64,000 nucleotides of DNA from Pontibacter sp. HSC-14F20 (GTDB lineage Bacteria; Bacteroidota; Bacteroidia; Cytophagales; Hymenobacteraceae), in contig NZ_JAHZTC010000012.1 in NCBI RefSeq assembly GCF_019599265.1, forward strand, positions 1 to 64,000, in the 5' to 3' direction. Each line of letters starts with the position of its first letter. Positions within the stretch are counted from its first letter, which is position 1. The notes under the pieces were generated by a model. That model saw only the letters and a program-made list of their open reading frames with translations, had not been told where the DNA came from and searched no databases. Shown piece after piece: positions 63,025 to 64,000 of the stretch. A program made the translations under genes and the position numbers.

Positions 63025-63054
63025 AAAAATGGCCGGAAGATTTCATCTTCCGAC
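63025..63054 (-). terminator. Terminator of aspS
   Basis: CGGAAGAT, loop TTC, ATCTTCCG with flanking GG/CC pairs; on the minus strand a U5 run follows. It lies about 57 bp after the aspS stop. Confidence 0.65.
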
Positions 63055-63110
63055 CACACCTGCCTTTACAAGCAGCCTTTCCAATATCTCAATAGCGTAA
63101 GTTTTACGCC

Positions 63111-64000
63111 TTACGACGACAAGTTCTTCATTTTAATATGCAATTCATCCAGCTGCGCATCGGCAATCGGAGACGGTGCGTCTATCATTACATCGCGGCC
63201 GGAGTTGTTTTTCGGGAAGGCGATGTAGTCGCGGATGGAGTCGGAACCACCAAAGAGGGAGCACAAACGGTCGAAACCGAAGGCGATACCACCGTGAGGA
63301 GGTGCTCCGTATTCGAAAGCATCCATCAGGAAGCCGAACTGTGCTTTGGCCTCGTCGTTAGAGAAGCCAAGCAAACGGAACATCTGCTCCTGTAGACGCC
63401 GGTCGTGGATACGGATAGAGCCACCGCCAACTTCTACCCCATTTATCACCATGTCGTAAGCATTGGCGCGGATGTCACCCGGACGGTCATCGATCAATTC
63501 GAGGTCCTCAGGCTTCGGCGATGTGAACGGGTGGTGCATGGCATGGTAGCGGTTGCTGTCCTCGTCCCACTCCAATAGCGGAAAGTCTACTACCCACAGC
63601 GGAGAGAATACGTTCTTGTCACGCAATCCCATACACTCGCCCATCTCCAGACGAAGCTCGTTCAAGGCCTTACGGGTTTTATCTCTGCCGCCGGCCAACA
63701 CCAGTAGCAGGTCACCAGGGGCAGCATTAAAAGCTTTCGCCCATTCCTGCAGGTCTTCTAAGGTATAGAATTTGTCAACCGATGACTTTACGGTACCGTC
63801 TTCCTGCACGCGGGCATATACCAAACCGGTTGCCCCGATCTGCGGACGCTTCACGAAATCAGTTAGTTCGTCGAGTTGCTTACGGGTATAGCTGGCAGCT
63901 CCTTTGGCGTTTATACCTACGACCAGTTCGGCATCATCAAATACTTTGAAGCCTTTGTTCTTTACCAGCTGGTTCAGCTCCACGAAACGCATGTCGAAGC
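63111..64000 (-). CDS. aspS: Aspartate-tRNA ligase, 3' part (5' end outside the window)
   Basis: The C-terminal 296 or so residues of bacterial-type aspartyl-tRNA synthetase, which charges tRNA-Asp. The frame is open at the right edge of the window; an internal Met at 63992 is not the start. The GAD insertion domain is visible ([20 protein letters not shown] and [20 protein letters not shown]), followed by the class II core with [55 protein letters not shown] (motif 2-3 region), and motif 3 [20 protein letters not shown]. The end [13 protein letters not shown] is normal. It is a class II enzyme with intact motif 3 Arg. Confidence 0.96.
   Translation of the reverse strand, partial: FDMRFVELNQLVKNKGFKVFDDAELVVGINAKGAASYTRKQLDELTDFVKRPQIGATGLVYARVQEDGTVKSSVDKFYTLEDLQEWAKAFNAAPGDLLLVLAGGRDKTRKALNELRLEMGECMGLRDKNVFSPLWVVDFPLLEWDEDSNRYHAMHHPFTSPKPEDLELIDDRPGDIRANAYDMVINGVEVGGGSIRIHDRRLQEQMFRLLGFSNDEAKAQFGFLMDAFEYGAPPHGGIAFGFDRLCSLFGGSDSIRDYIAFPKNNSGRDVMIDAPSPIADAQLDELHIKMKNLSS

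Overview
The window looks like chromosomal DNA of a Bacteroidota bacterium, most likely a cytophagal Hymenobacteraceae member (Pontibacter-like). This rests on Bacteroidota-type promoters (TTTG-N19-TAnnTTTG), type IX secretion C-terminal domains, a tmRNA tag ending YAMAA, a Bacteroidota-type integrase and a short NuoG. The genus is an inference from gene content, not a search result.

Layout. 1-6170: a decaying integrated island beside the 3' end of ssrA. It holds small HTH genes, an XRE regulator, a HigA-like antitoxin remnant, an AlbA_2/ATPase-type gene broken by two single-base shifts, and a tyrosine integrase. 6173-19720: tmRNA, cyclopropane fatty acid synthase, two tandem secreted M36 metalloproteases, dnaX and an M16 protease. 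19725-21045: an IS110-group element with a long 5' non-coding end that probably encodes a bridge RNA. 21437-40955: housekeeping and accessory genes (DASS transporter, SNF2 helicase, monomeric isocitrate dehydrogenase, two SGNH esterases, phosphoribosyltransferase plus hydrolase, endonuclease V, ClpB, deaminase, esterase). 41115-41988: a complete IS5-family element with a TAA target duplication. 41994-47280: type II NADH dehydrogenase, an ArsR-type regulator, a YjjG-type nucleotidase and P5C dehydrogenase. 47529-62784: respiratory complex I in two blocks, nuoA-J and nuoK-N, split by a terminator, a dispersed repeat and an opposite-strand lipoprotein gene. 63111-64000: the 3' part of aspS.

How the genes work together. 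NADH produced by central metabolism (PruA on this window among the sources) can enter the quinone pool through proton-pumping complex I or through the single-subunit NDH-2. The M36 proteases and one SGNH esterase carry sorting domains for the type IX system, suggesting extracellular degradation of protein and acetylated polysaccharide.

Most notable points: (1) dnaX has an E. coli-like frameshift cassette (AGGGAG, 10 nt, A7, then an immediate -1 stop) that would make a gamma-like short form; (2) the octamer AGGTATAG/CTATACCT occurs dozens of times in the native DNA, inside and between genes, but I found none in the island or in either IS; (3) the IS110 element has a candidate bridge RNA; (4) several terminators are unusually long perfect palindromes, one built around AGGTATAGCTATACCT.
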